A stretch of 64,000 nt of DNA from JAXMCI01 sp046349435. GTDB lineage: Bacteria; Pseudomonadota; Alphaproteobacteria; Dongiales; Dongiaceae. The notes beneath the pieces were generated by a model. That model saw only the letters and a list, made by a program, of their open reading frames with translations. It ran no database searches and was not told the DNA's origin. This document shows positions 51,970-60,832 of this stretch, piece after piece. The position numbers were made by a program, and so were the translations under genes. The stretch is from assembly GCA_046349435.1 (NCBI GenBank), contig JAXMCI010000010.1, forward strand, positions 1 through 64,000. Direction: 5' to 3'. Each line of letters begins with the position of its first letter. The stretch's first letter is position 1.

Positions 51970-54308
51970 GCGGCGGCCTCGTCGCCGGCGCGCAGCCGGT
52001 CGATCGCGCGCAGCACGCGCTCCGGCGTCGCCGGCGCGTCGAGGGCCGGCAGCCGGCGATAGCCGTCCAGGCTGGCGATTGCGTCGGAGATCGCCCGGAA
52101 CACCGAGATGGCGAGCATGAAGGGCGGCTCGCCCACCGCCTTGGAACGGTAGATCGTCGCCTCGCGGTTCGGCGTGTCCTCGAGCAGCCGGATGCGCAGC
52201 TCGGTCGGCCGGTCGCCGCAGGCCGGGATCTTGTAGGTGCTGGGTGCGTGGGTGCGCAGCCGTCCGTCGGCGTCCCAGACCAGCTCTTCGCTGGTCAGCC
52301 AGCCCATTCCCTGGATGAAGCCGCCCTCGATCTGGCCGAGGTCGATCGCCGGGTTCAGCGACTGGCCGCAATCGTGCAGGATGTCGACCCGCTCGACCCG
52401 GGTCTCGCCGGTCAGCGTGTCGACCAGCACCTCGCTGACCGCCGCGCCGTAGGCGAAGTAGTAGAAGGGCCGGCCGCTCCCCCGCGCGCGGTCCCAGTGG
52501 ATCTTCGGCGTCGCGTAGTAGCCGGCGGCCGACAGCGAGATGCGCCCGACATGCGCCTGGCGCACCAGCTCCGGGAAGGGGATCTCGTGGCTGCCGGCCT
52601 GCACCCGGCCGGGCAGGAAGTGGACCTCCGAGACCGGCACCTGGTGGCGCTCGGCGGCGAAGGCGGCGAGACGCTGCTTCAAGGTGCGCGCCGCGGCCTG
52701 CGCCGCCATGCCGTTGATGTCCGAGCCCGAGGAGGCGGCGGTGGCCGAGGTGTTCGGCACCTTGCCGGTGCTGGTGGCGGTGATCTTGATGCGGTCGAGG
52801 TCGACCTGCAGCTCCTCGGCCACCACCTGGGCCACCTTGACGAACAGCCCCTGGCCCATCTCGGTCCCGCCATGGTTGAGATGGACGCTGCCGTCGGTAT
52901 AGAGGTGCACCAGCGCGCCGCCCTGGTTCAACGGCGTGTTGGTGAAGGAGATGCCGAACTTCACCGGGGTCAGCGCCAGGCCGCGCTTCAGCCAGGGATT
53001 GGCGGCGTTCCAGGCGCCCGCCGCGGCGCGGCGCTCCCGGTAGTCGGCGCTCTCCTCGAGCTCGGCGATCAGCTCGGGCAGGATGTTGTCCTCGACGGTC
53101 ATCTGGTAGTGCGTCACCGAGCGCGGGCCGGTGCCGTAGAGGTTGCGCTTGCGCACCTCGAGCGGGTCGCGGCCGAGCTGGCGCGCGATCGCCTCGACGA
53201 CCTCCTCGATGCCCATCATGCCCTGCGGCCCGCCGAAGCCGCGGAAGGCGGTGTGCGACACCCGGTTGGTGCGCAGCCGGTACGAGTTGATGACCACGTT
53301 CTCGAGGAAGTAGCCGTTGTCGGCGTGGAACATGGCGCGGTCGGCGATCGGCCCGGAGAGATCGGCCGAGCAGCCGCAATCCACGAGCTGGTCGAAGACG
53401 ATGCCGCGGATCCGCCCGTCGGCCTCGAACCCGACCTGCCAGTCGATGCGGAAGGGGTGCCGCTTGCCGGTCATCACCATGTCGTCGTCGCGGTCGAGCC
53501 GGAGCTTGGCCGGCCGGCCGGTGGCGTTGGCGGCGATCGAGGCGATCGCCGCCCATTGCGCCGCCTGGGTCTCCTTGCCGCCGAAGGCGCCGCCCATGCG
53601 GCGGACCTCGACGGTGACCGCGTTGTCGAGGCGGCCGAGCACCCCGGCGACGAGGTGCTGCACCTCGGAGGGGTGCTGCGTCGAGCAGTGCAGCACCATG
53701 TCGCCGTCCTCCTGCGGCAGGGCGAGCGAGACCTGCCCCTCGAGGTAGAAATGGTCCTGGCCGCCGATCTCCAGCCGGCCGGAGAGCCGGTGCGGCGCGG
53801 CGGCGATCGCCTTCTCGGGGTCGCCGCGGCGCATCGCATAGGGCGGCAGCACGAAGGACTTCGCCGCCAGCGCCGCGTCGAGCTCGAGCAGCGGCGGCAG
53901 GTCCTCGTACTCGACGACGGCGAGCCGGGCCGCGGCACGCGCCGCGGCGATGCTCTCGGCCGCCACGGCGAAGATCACCTGGCCGCGGAAGACGACGCGC
54001 TCGGCGGCGAAGACCGGGTCGTCGCCGGCACCGATCGGGCTGACGTCGTTGCGCCCGGGCACGTCGGCGGCGCTCAGCACCTTGACCACGCCGGGCGCGT
54101 GCCGCACCCGGGTGAGGTCCAGCCGGGCGAGCCGGGCATGGACGCGCTCGCTGCCGAACGGCACGACGTGCAGCGTGCCGGCCGGCTCCGGGATGTCGTC
54201 GACATAGAGCGCGGTGCCGGTGACGTGCTTGCGGGCGCTGTCGTGCTCGACCCGCTTGTGGACGCCGCGGACCTCGGCGGCGGCCGGCAGGGTGGCGCCC
54301 TCAGCCAT
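51966..54308 (-). CDS. xdhB: Xanthine dehydrogenase, molybdopterin-binding subunit
   Basis: Large catalytic subunit (780 residues) oxidising hypoxanthine and xanthine to urate at a molybdenum centre. Seen: HKRVEHDSARKHVTGTALYVDDIPEP, GGAFGGKETQAAQWA (cofactor loop), AFRGFGGPQGMMGIEEVVE (substrate Arg region), FVKVAQVVAEELQVD and the catalytic Glu in AVGEPPFMLAISVF. It overlaps xdhA by 8 nt and xdhC by 4 nt. Intact and of normal length. Confidence 0.97.
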   Translation of the reverse strand: MAEGATLPAAAEVRGVHKRVEHDSARKHVTGTALYVDDIPEPAGTLHVVPFGSERVHARLARLDLTRVRHAPGVVKVLSAADVPGRNDVSPIGAGDDPVFAAERVVFRGQVIFAVAAESIAAARAAARLAVVEYEDLPPLLELDAALAAKSFVLPPYAMRRGDPEKAIAAAPHRLSGRLEIGGQDHFYLEGQVSLALPQEDGDMVLHCSTQHPSEVQHLVAGVLGRLDNAVTVEVRRMGGAFGGKETQAAQWAAIASIAANATGRPAKLRLDRDDDMVMTGKRHPFRIDWQVGFEADGRIRGIVFDQLVDCGCSADLSGPIADRAMFHADNGYFLENVVINSYRLRTNRVSHTAFRGFGGPQGMMGIEEVVEAIARQLGRDPLEVRKRNLYGTGPRSVTHYQMTVEDNILPELIAELEESADYRERRAAAGAWNAANPWLKRGLALTPVKFGISFTNTPLNQGGALVHLYTDGSVHLNHGGTEMGQGLFVKVAQVVAEELQVDLDRIKITATSTGKVPNTSATAASSGSDINGMAAQAAARTLKQRLAAFAAERHQVPVSEVHFLPGRVQAGSHEIPFPELVRQAHVGRISLSAAGYYATPKIHWDRARGSGRPFYYFAYGAAVSEVLVDTLTGETRVERVDILHDCGQSLNPAIDLGQIEGGFIQGMGWLTSEELVWDADGRLRTHAPSTYKIPACGDRPTELRIRLLEDTPNREATIYRSKAVGEPPFMLAISVFRAISDAIASLDGYRRLPALDAPATPERVLRAIDRLRAGDEAAA

Positions 54309-55779
54309 CGGCGCGACGCCGGGTGCCGGCCAGGCGCGTCGCCGCGCCGGGCTCGGTGGATTCGACGAAATACTTCAGCAGCAGGTTGCCGGCGACGCGG
54401 GCGCGATAGTCGCCGCTGGCCCGCATGTCGTCGATCGGCCGGTAGTCCTCGGCCAGGGCGCGCTGCGCCAGCATCACCGTCTCGCGGTTCCAGGGCCGGC
54501 CGGCCAGCGCCGCCTCGGCGGCCGGCGCCCGCTTCGGCGTCGCGGCCATGCCGCCGAAGCAGATCCGCGCCTCGGCGACCTGGGCTCCCTCGAGGCGAAG
54601 ATGGAAGGCGCCGAGCACGGCGGTGATGTCCTGGTCGAAGCGCTTGGCCACCTTGTAGCAGGCGAAGCGCCAGCCCGGCCGCGGCAGCGGCAGGCGGATG
54701 CGCTCGACGATCTCGCCCGGCCGGCGGTCCTGCTTGCCGTAGGCGAGGAAGAAGTCTTCCAGCGGCATCTCGCGCCGCTCGCCGCCGCGATTGAGCACCA
54801 GCCGGGCGCCGAGCGCGATCAGCGCCGGCGGGCTGTCGCCGATCGGCGAGCCGTTGGCGACGTTGCCGCCCATCGTGCCGATGGCGCGGATCTGGGTGGA
54901 GCCGAGCCGGCGCAACAGCTCGCCGAAGTCCGGCCACTCGGCGGCGAGCAGCGGGCGCAGCCGCTCATAGGTCGCCATGGCGCCGATCTCGAGCCAGCCG
55001 TCGCGCCGCTCGACGCGCTGCAGCTCGGGCACGGTGCCGAGATAGATCACCGTGTCGGGACGGCGGTGCTGCTTGGTCACCCACAGCCCGACATCGGTGC
55101 CGCCGGCCAGCAGCCAGGCCTCGGGATGGTCGCGGCAGAGCCGGCCCAGCGTCTCGAGGTCGGTCGGGGCGAAGAAGCGGCGGCCGTCCGGTGCCGCCGT
55201 CGCGATCTCGCCGGCATGCAGTCGCTTCAGCCGCTCGGCGACGCGCCGTCGCTCGGCGTCGAACGGGTCGAACGGCGCCAGCTCGAACATCCGCTCGGCG
55301 GCCGCGGCGATCGGGCCGTAGCCGGTGCAGCGGCAGAGATTGCCGGCCAGCGCGTCGTCGATGCCGTCGCGGTCCGGGGGCTCGCCGGCATGAAAGAGCG
55401 CGAACAGCGACATCACCACGCCGGGCGTGCAGAAGCCGCATTGCGAGCCGCCGGTCTCGACCATCGCCTGCTGCGCCGGATGCAGCGTGCCGTCCGGCCC
55501 GGCGAGGTCCTCGACGGTGACCAGCTGCCGGCCGTCGAGGGTCGGCAGGAACTGGATGCAGGCATTGACCGGGCGGTAGTGGACGCCGTCGCCGTCGAGC
55601 TCGCCCAGCACCACCGTGCAGGCGCCGCAATCGCCCTCGGCGCAGCCCTCCTTGGTGCCGCAGCGCCGCTCGACGCGACGCAGATACTCGAGCACCGTCA
55701 TGGTCGGGTCGGGCGCGGTCACCTCGCGCTCCTCGCCGCCGAGCAGGAAACGGATGCGGTCGCGGGGTGCCGTCGCCAT
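54301..55779 (-). CDS. xdhA: Xanthine dehydrogenase, iron-sulfur/FAD subunit
   Basis: Small subunit (492 residues) carrying two [2Fe-2S] clusters and FAD. First cluster: KEGCAEGDCGACTVVLG with C74 in NACIQ; second: SQCGFCTPGVVMSLFAL and LCRCTGYGPI. FAD domain from about residue 190: WLLAGGTDVGLWVTKQHR and TIGTMGGNVANGSPIGDSPPALIAL. Electrons flow from the XdhB molybdenum centre to NAD through these. It begins 13 nt after the uraH stop and overlaps xdhB. Confidence 0.97.
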   Translation of the reverse strand: MATAPRDRIRFLLGGEEREVTAPDPTMTVLEYLRRVERRCGTKEGCAEGDCGACTVVLGELDGDGVHYRPVNACIQFLPTLDGRQLVTVEDLAGPDGTLHPAQQAMVETGGSQCGFCTPGVVMSLFALFHAGEPPDRDGIDDALAGNLCRCTGYGPIAAAAERMFELAPFDPFDAERRRVAERLKRLHAGEIATAAPDGRRFFAPTDLETLGRLCRDHPEAWLLAGGTDVGLWVTKQHRRPDTVIYLGTVPELQRVERRDGWLEIGAMATYERLRPLLAAEWPDFGELLRRLGSTQIRAIGTMGGNVANGSPIGDSPPALIALGARLVLNRGGERREMPLEDFFLAYGKQDRRPGEIVERIRLPLPRPGWRFACYKVAKRFDQDITAVLGAFHLRLEGAQVAEARICFGGMAATPKRAPAAEAALAGRPWNRETVMLAQRALAEDYRPIDDMRASGDYRARVAGNLLLKYFVESTEPGAATRLAGTRRRADG

Positions 55780-55792
55780 GCGGATCCGCCCC

Positions 55793-56143
55793 TCAGCTGC
55801 CGCGGTAGGTCGAGTAGCCGTAGGGCGAGATCAGCAGCGGCACGTGGTAGTGCTGGTCGGGCGCGGCGATGCCGAAGCGGATCACCACCTCGTCGAGGAA
55901 GCGGGGCCGGGGCAGCTGATGGCCGTGCGCGGCGAAGTAGTCGCCGATCCGGAACAGCAGCTCGTACTGGCCCGCGACGAGCGCCGCGCCCTCGAGCAGC
56001 GGCCGATCGCATCGCCCGTCGGCGTTGGTGGCGAGCGACGCCAGGCGCTGCCGGTCGGGGTCGAGGCGGAAGAGCTCGATGGCGACGCCCGCCGCCGGCC
56101 GACCGGCCGCGGTGTCCAGCACGTGCGTCGTCAACCGTCCCAT
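55793..56143 (-). CDS. uraH: 5-hydroxyisourate hydrolase (transthyretin-like)
   Basis: Hydrolyses 5-hydroxyisourate, the product of PuuD, to OHCU. The 116-residue protein has the N-terminal signature GRLTTHVLDTAAGRPAAGV with active-site His, the conserved Arg in LFRLDPDR, and the C-terminal HYHVPLLISPYGYSTYRGS (YRGS is the diagnostic end of HIUase versus transthyretin). I use the ATG at 56143 with GGAG 6 nt upstream; an ATG at 56161 would add six residues. First gene of the xdh operon. Confidence 0.95.
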   Translation of the reverse strand: MGRLTTHVLDTAAGRPAAGVAIELFRLDPDRQRLASLATNADGRCDRPLLEGAALVAGQYELLFRIGDYFAAHGHQLPRPRFLDEVVIRFGIAAPDQHYHVPLLISPYGYSTYRGS

Positions 56144-56242
56144 CGACGCTCCATCGGCCATCGTCCGGGCGCGGCGCAATGCCGCCGGTCCACCAGGATG
56201 GCAGGGCCGGCCGCCGCCGGAACCCCCGGCGGCGCGGGAAAC

Positions 56243-56265
56243 ATCATCAAGATTTCCTTGATGAT
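56243..56265. promoter_or_regulatory. Perfect 9-bp inverted repeat upstream of the uraH-xdh operon, candidate operator
   Basis: ATCATCAAG-ATTTC-CTTGATGAT, 100 nt upstream of the uraH start, is strikingly AT-rich in GC-rich surroundings. It is the only symmetrical element in the 206-nt region between phosphoketolase and uraH, and its size suits a dimeric regulator (LysR, MarR or GntR). A terminator for phosphoketolase is less likely because the stem is weak and no U-tract follows. Confidence 0.55.
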
Positions 56266-56349
56266 CGTCAAACCGGGCCGTGCCGTCCGCCTGACGTCCG
56301 CGTGCCGTCCGCCCGGGCGCCTCGGCGGCGAGGGACCGGCGGCTCGCGG

Positions 56350-58737
56350 TCAGCCGCGCGGGCCGGGCCAGCGCCAGCCGGCGATCTCCGGCAGGTCGAT
56401 GCCGTGCTCGTCGACATGGGTGCGGTGCTCGATCAGCCGGTCGCGCAGCCACTGCTTGGTGTGGCCGGCGCGGTTGGCGAGGCCGGGCACCCGGTCGATG
56501 ACGTCGCCGGCGAGGTGGAAGCGATCGAGGTCGTTCAGCACCGTCATGTCGAACGGCGTGGTGGTGGTGCCCTCCTCCTTGTACCCCCGCACATGCAGGT
56601 TGTGATGGTTGGTGCGGCGGTAGGTCAGCCGGTGGATCAGCCAGGGATAGCCGTGGAAGGCGAAGATCACCGGCCGGTCGGTGGTGAAGATCGAGTCGAA
56701 CTCCCGGTCGGCCAGGCCGTGCGGGTGCTCGCTGGGCGGCTGCAGAGTCATCAGGTCGACGACGTTGACGACGCGGATCCTGAGCTCGGGCAGGTGCTCG
56801 CGCAGCAGCGCCACCGCGGCGAGGGTCTCGAGCGTCGGCACGTCGCCGGCGCAGGCCATCACCACGTCGGGCTCCGCGCCCTGGTCGTTGCTCGCCCAGC
56901 TCCAGATGCCGAGCCCGACGGTGCAGTGGCGGATGGCCTGCTCCAGGTCGAGCCACTGCAGGGCCGGCTGCTTGCCGGCGACCACGACGTTGACGTAGTG
57001 GCGGCTGCGCAGGCAGTGGTCCATCACCGACAGCAGGCAGTTGGCGTCCGGCGGCAGGTAGACGCGCACCACGTCGGCCTTCTTGTTGACGACATGGTCG
57101 ATGAAGCCGGGATCCTGGTGGCTGAAGCCGTTGTGGTCCTGCCGCCAGACATGCGAGGTCAGCAGGTAGTTGAGCGAGGCGATCGGCCGCCGCCACGCAA
57201 TGTGCCGCGTCGATTCCAGCCACTTGGCGTGCTGGTTGAACATTGAATCGACGATGTGGATGAAGGCCTCGTAGCAGGAGAACAGGCCGTGCCGGCCGGT
57301 CAGCAGGTAGCCCTCCAGCCAGCCCTGGCACATATGCTCGCTCAGCACCTCCATGACCCGGCCGTCGGGCGCGACATGCTCGTCGCCCGGCTCGATGATC
57401 GCCGCCGAGGTGCGGTCGGTGACCTCGAACACCGCATCCAGCCGGTTGGACGCCGTCTCGTCGGGCCCGACCAGGCGGAAGTTGCGCGTCTCTGCGTTGA
57501 GCCGCATCACGTCGCGGACCCAGCGCCCGGCGACCCGCGTCGCCTCCGCCTCGACGGTCCCCGGCTGCGGCACCGCGACGGCGTAGGCACGGAAATCCGG
57601 CAGCGCCAGGTCGCGCAGCAGCAGGCCGCCATTGGCGTGCGGGTTGGCGCTCATCCGGCGCGGGCCGCGCGGCGGCAGGGATGCCAGGGGCGGCCGCAGG
57701 CGGCCGGCCTCGTCGAACAGCTCCTCCGGGCGATAGCTGCGCATCCACTGCTCGAGCATGGCGAGATGCTCGGGCTTGGCCTGGAGCTCGGCGAGCGGCA
57801 CCTGGTGGGCGCGGAAGGTGCCCTCGACCGGCTTGCCGTCGACCGTCTTCGGCCCGGTCCAGCCCTTCGGCGTGCGCAGCACGATCATCGGCCAGCGCGG
57901 CCGCTCGCGGAAGCCGTGGTGCCGCGCCTCGGCCTGGATCGCCGCGATCGTGTCCAGCGCCCGGTCGAGCGTCGCCGCCATGAGGCGGTGCATCGCCTCG
58001 GGCTGGTCGCCGGCGACGACGAGCGGCGCGTAGCCACAGCCCTCGAGCAGCTTGACGAGCTCCTCCTCGGGCAGCCGCGCCAGCACGGTCGGGCCGGCAA
58101 TCTTGTAGCCGTTGAGGTGGAGAATCGGCAGCACCGCGCCGTCGCCGACCGGATCGACGAACTTGTTGGAATGCCAGCTGGTGGCGAGCGCGCCGGTCTC
58201 CGCCTCGCCGTCGCCGACGACGCAGGCGGCAATCAGCCCGGGATTGTCGAGCACCGCGCCATAGGCGTGCAGCAGCGAGTAGCCGAGCTCGCCGCCCTCG
58301 TTGATCGAGCCCGGCGTCTCCGGCGAGGCATGGCTCGGGATGCCGCCGGGAAAAGAGAACTGCTTGAAGAGCCGCTTCATCCCGGCCTCGGTCTGCGGGA
58401 TGCCGGAATAGAGCTCGCTATAGGTGCCCTCGAGCCAGGCGTTGGCGACCATGCCCGGCCCGCCATGGCCGGGGCCGCAGACATAGATCATGTCGAGGTC
58501 GCGCGCTTTGATCGCCCGGTTGAGGTGGGCGTAGACGAAATTCAGCCCCGGCGTGGTGCCCCAATGGCCGAGCAGCCGCGGCTTGACGTGGGCGAGCGTC
58601 AGCGGCTCGCGCAGCAGCGGGTTGTCCAGCAGGTAGATCTGGCCGATCGAAAGATAGTTGGCGGCCCGCCACCAGGCGTCGATCAGCGCCAGCTCGTCGT
58701 CGGTGAGCAGGGTCTCGGGCGCGGGCGCGTCGGGCAT
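56350..58737 (-). CDS. xfp: Phosphoketolase (xylulose-5-P/fructose-6-P)
   Basis: TPP-dependent enzyme splitting xylulose-5-P or fructose-6-P into acetyl phosphate and an aldose phosphate. The 795-residue product starts MPDAPAPETLLTDDELALIDAWW (GAGGAGAGG upstream). Signatures: RLLGHWGTTPGLNFVYAHLNR, YVCGPGHGGPGMVANAWLEGTYSE, CVVGDGEAETGALATSWHSN (TPP site), QDHNGFSHQDPGFIDHVVNKK and FHGYPWLIHRLTYRRTNH. No acetate kinase or phosphotransacetylase gene is adjacent. It gives an alternative route to acetyl-phosphate from pentoses. Confidence 0.96.
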   Translation of the reverse strand: MPDAPAPETLLTDDELALIDAWWRAANYLSIGQIYLLDNPLLREPLTLAHVKPRLLGHWGTTPGLNFVYAHLNRAIKARDLDMIYVCGPGHGGPGMVANAWLEGTYSELYSGIPQTEAGMKRLFKQFSFPGGIPSHASPETPGSINEGGELGYSLLHAYGAVLDNPGLIAACVVGDGEAETGALATSWHSNKFVDPVGDGAVLPILHLNGYKIAGPTVLARLPEEELVKLLEGCGYAPLVVAGDQPEAMHRLMAATLDRALDTIAAIQAEARHHGFRERPRWPMIVLRTPKGWTGPKTVDGKPVEGTFRAHQVPLAELQAKPEHLAMLEQWMRSYRPEELFDEAGRLRPPLASLPPRGPRRMSANPHANGGLLLRDLALPDFRAYAVAVPQPGTVEAEATRVAGRWVRDVMRLNAETRNFRLVGPDETASNRLDAVFEVTDRTSAAIIEPGDEHVAPDGRVMEVLSEHMCQGWLEGYLLTGRHGLFSCYEAFIHIVDSMFNQHAKWLESTRHIAWRRPIASLNYLLTSHVWRQDHNGFSHQDPGFIDHVVNKKADVVRVYLPPDANCLLSVMDHCLRSRHYVNVVVAGKQPALQWLDLEQAIRHCTVGLGIWSWASNDQGAEPDVVMACAGDVPTLETLAAVALLREHLPELRIRVVNVVDLMTLQPPSEHPHGLADREFDSIFTTDRPVIFAFHGYPWLIHRLTYRRTNHHNLHVRGYKEEGTTTTPFDMTVLNDLDRFHLAGDVIDRVPGLANRAGHTKQWLRDRLIEHRTHVDEHGIDLPEIAGWRWPGPRG

Positions 58738-58905
58738 CGGCCTCTCCTCGGAGCGGGGGGTGCAGACGCCAGCCTGCGGCAAGAGGATTGCAGCGTCGTG
58801 ACGCAGGACGGCAGTAGCGTCGTCCGGGGAACTGCCGGCGCCGCCCGAGGTTCCGCGACGGCTGGCTATGGCCGGTCGCTGCCGGCGCCCGCGCCGACGC
58901 CTGCG

Positions 58906-59874
58906 TCAGTGCGGAGCCTGGTTCGCCTCGAGATTGAGCAGCGGCAGCGGCCCGCCGCCGGTCCAGGTCGGCAGGGTGCCGTTCCACTGCTTGGCGATCT
59001 GCAGCCTGACATAGTCGGGATTGTCGCGCAGCGCCGCCACCTGCGCCTCGATTGCCTTGGCCTCGGCCAGGCCCTTGGCCAGCGCGGCCGCCGCGGCGGC
59101 GTCGCCGGCCAGGCGGGTCGCCTCCGCCGCGGCCTTGGCCTCGGCGATGCGGGCATAGGCCGCACCGTCCGCCTGCGCCCGCACGGCGCTGGCGTCGCCT
59201 TCGGCGGCGATGCGCTTCTTGGCGGCGTCGACCTCGGCCTGCAGCTTCTCCTGGTTGGCCCGCTCGATCGCCACCTTGGCGAGCGCCGCCGCCTCGACGC
59301 CGGCCTTGAAGGCGGGGCTGTACTCGATGTTGAGGATCTGCAGGTCGTCGACCCGGACATGCAGGATCGCGGCGACGTCGTCCGAGACGGCGCGCCTGGC
59401 CGAGGCGTTGATCCGGTCGCGCTGCAGGGCGATCGTCGTGGTGTTGACCTTGCCCATGTCGGCCTTGAAGGCCTTTACCGCGGTGGTCCAGACGCGGTCG
59501 CGCAGCGTCGCCGCATCCTTGGTCACGTTCTCGTAGATCCAGAGCAGCTGGTCCTCCGTCAGCGTGTAGAGGACGCGGACGTGGACGAACACCTCCTGGT
59601 TGTCGTTGGTGTAGATGCTGAGGCCCTTGCTGTCATTGATGTTGTCGACGTCCTGCTGCGAGATGCTGTAGGCCCGGACCTGCTGCGCGATCGGCACCTT
59701 GAAGTGCAGGCCGGGCCCCGAGATGCCGTCGACCTCGCCGAGCGTGGTGCGCACGTAGCGCTCGGTCTGATCGACCGTGTAGAAGCTTCCGAAGACCACC
59801 GTCAGCACCAGCACGACGATCGCCGCGAGGGCGATCAGCCGAGCGAGGACCCACACCCGATTGCCGCCATCCAT
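58906..59874 (-). CDS. SPFH/band-7 (prohibitin-like) membrane protein
   Basis: A 322-residue protein with one N-terminal helix (LARLIALAAIVVLVLTVVFGSF) followed by an SPFH domain (QTERYVRTTLGEVDGISGPGLHFKVPIAQQVRAYSISQQDVDNI, VFVHVRVLYTL) and an Ala/Glu-rich coiled coil (about residues 215-290). It resembles prohibitin homologues that form membrane scaffolds. I chose the ATG of MDGGNRVW (59874), with GGAGA upstream. It stands between phosphoketolase and a CBS-BON gene; nearby MscS and AqpZ suggest a stress-related neighbourhood, which is only suggestive. Confidence 0.9.
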   Translation of the reverse strand: MDGGNRVWVLARLIALAAIVVLVLTVVFGSFYTVDQTERYVRTTLGEVDGISGPGLHFKVPIAQQVRAYSISQQDVDNINDSKGLSIYTNDNQEVFVHVRVLYTLTEDQLLWIYENVTKDAATLRDRVWTTAVKAFKADMGKVNTTTIALQRDRINASARRAVSDDVAAILHVRVDDLQILNIEYSPAFKAGVEAAALAKVAIERANQEKLQAEVDAAKKRIAAEGDASAVRAQADGAAYARIAEAKAAAEATRLAGDAAAAAALAKGLAEAKAIEAQVAALRDNPDYVRLQIAKQWNGTLPTWTGGGPLPLLNLEANQAPH

Positions 59875-59949
59875 CGTCGTCTCCACAGCGCGCAGCAGAT
59901 CGGGCGGCAAGGTAGCACGATTCGGGCCGGCCGGCCGGCCTGTCGCGCG

Positions 59950-60669
59950 CTAGTTGTGCTCCTTGCCGGGCGGCGGCTCGATCACCATGCCCGACATCGG
60001 CTCGATCCAGGTCAGGTCGTCCTCGATGCCCCTGACGCCGGGCACGTTCTCGATGGCGACGCGGATGGCGGCGCGCTGCTCGTCGTCGAACACGACGCCG
60101 GAGATCGTCACGACGCCGTCGGCGACCGCCACGCGGGTGCCGTCGGCCGGCGCCCAGGGCTGCCCGGCGAGCGCCGCCAGCACTGCGGCGCGGATCGCGT
60201 CGTCGCTGCCCGGAGCGGCAGGCGGCGCCGCGGCCGCGGCCAGCGCGCGCAGCAGGTCGGCCCGGGCCACCAGCCCGACCAGCCGGCCGTCGCGCAGCAC
60301 CGGCAGGCGCTTGACGCGGTGGTGCTCCATCAACCGCACCAGCTCCGGCAGCGGGGTGTCCTCGGCGACGGCGGCGACGTCGGGGGTCATCACCTCGGCG
60401 ACCCGCCGGCCATGGGACTGGACGTAGTCGGCGGCGATTCGCCCGGGGCTCGCCAGCAGCTCCAGCCAGCGCGGCCGGCGGCGCTCGGTGCCGAGCTCGG
60501 CCCGGCGCAGGAAGTCGCCCTCGGTGACGATGCCGACCAGCGCTCCCGCCGCGTCGACCACCGGCAGGCCGCTGATGCCCTTGTCGAGCATCAGCCGGAT
60601 CGCCTCGGCGATGGTCGAGTCCGGCGCGCAGGTCACCACCTCGGTCCGCATCACGTCGCTGGCGCGCAT
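59950..60669 (-). CDS. CBS-CBS-BON domain protein
   Basis: A 239-residue soluble protein. Two CBS motifs (MRASDVMRTEVVTCAPDSTIAEAIRLMLDKGISGLPVVD and VAEVMTPDVAAVAEDTPLPELVRLMEHHRVKRLPVL) probably bind an adenine nucleotide; the C-terminal BON domain (about residues 160-225; VADGVVTISGVVFDDEQRAAIRVAIENVPGV) usually contacts phospholipid or protein. Such proteins are common in proteobacteria near stress genes; no specific function is established. Confidence 0.92.
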   Translation of the reverse strand: MRASDVMRTEVVTCAPDSTIAEAIRLMLDKGISGLPVVDAAGALVGIVTEGDFLRRAELGTERRRPRWLELLASPGRIAADYVQSHGRRVAEVMTPDVAAVAEDTPLPELVRLMEHHRVKRLPVLRDGRLVGLVARADLLRALAAAAAPPAAPGSDDAIRAAVLAALAGQPWAPADGTRVAVADGVVTISGVVFDDEQRAAIRVAIENVPGVRGIEDDLTWIEPMSGMVIEPPPGKEHN

Positions 60670-60742
60670 CCCGGCTCTCCTCTGCTGCCGCCCGCGACTC
60701 TCGCGCCCGGCGCGGAACCGGCATTGATCCCGATCAAGGGGG

Positions 60743-60790
60743 GCACGGCGCGGCCGTGCCGACTTCGCCCTTCGACAAGTCTCAGGGACG
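60743..60790. repeat. Second copy of the dispersed palindromic element found near 3.2 kb
   Basis: GCACGGC-GCG-GCCGTGC (60743-60759) is a perfect stem, and the following CCGACTTCGCCCTTCGAC nearly matches the left half of the inverted repeat at 3168-3195 (one base differs). The right half is absent. It lies in the 163-nt gap between the MscS gene's end and the CBS-BON gene's start. Confidence 0.7.
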
Positions 60791-60832
60791 AGGTTCGGGG
60801 ACCGGACGAGGCGCGCAGGACGCGCCCGCGGC

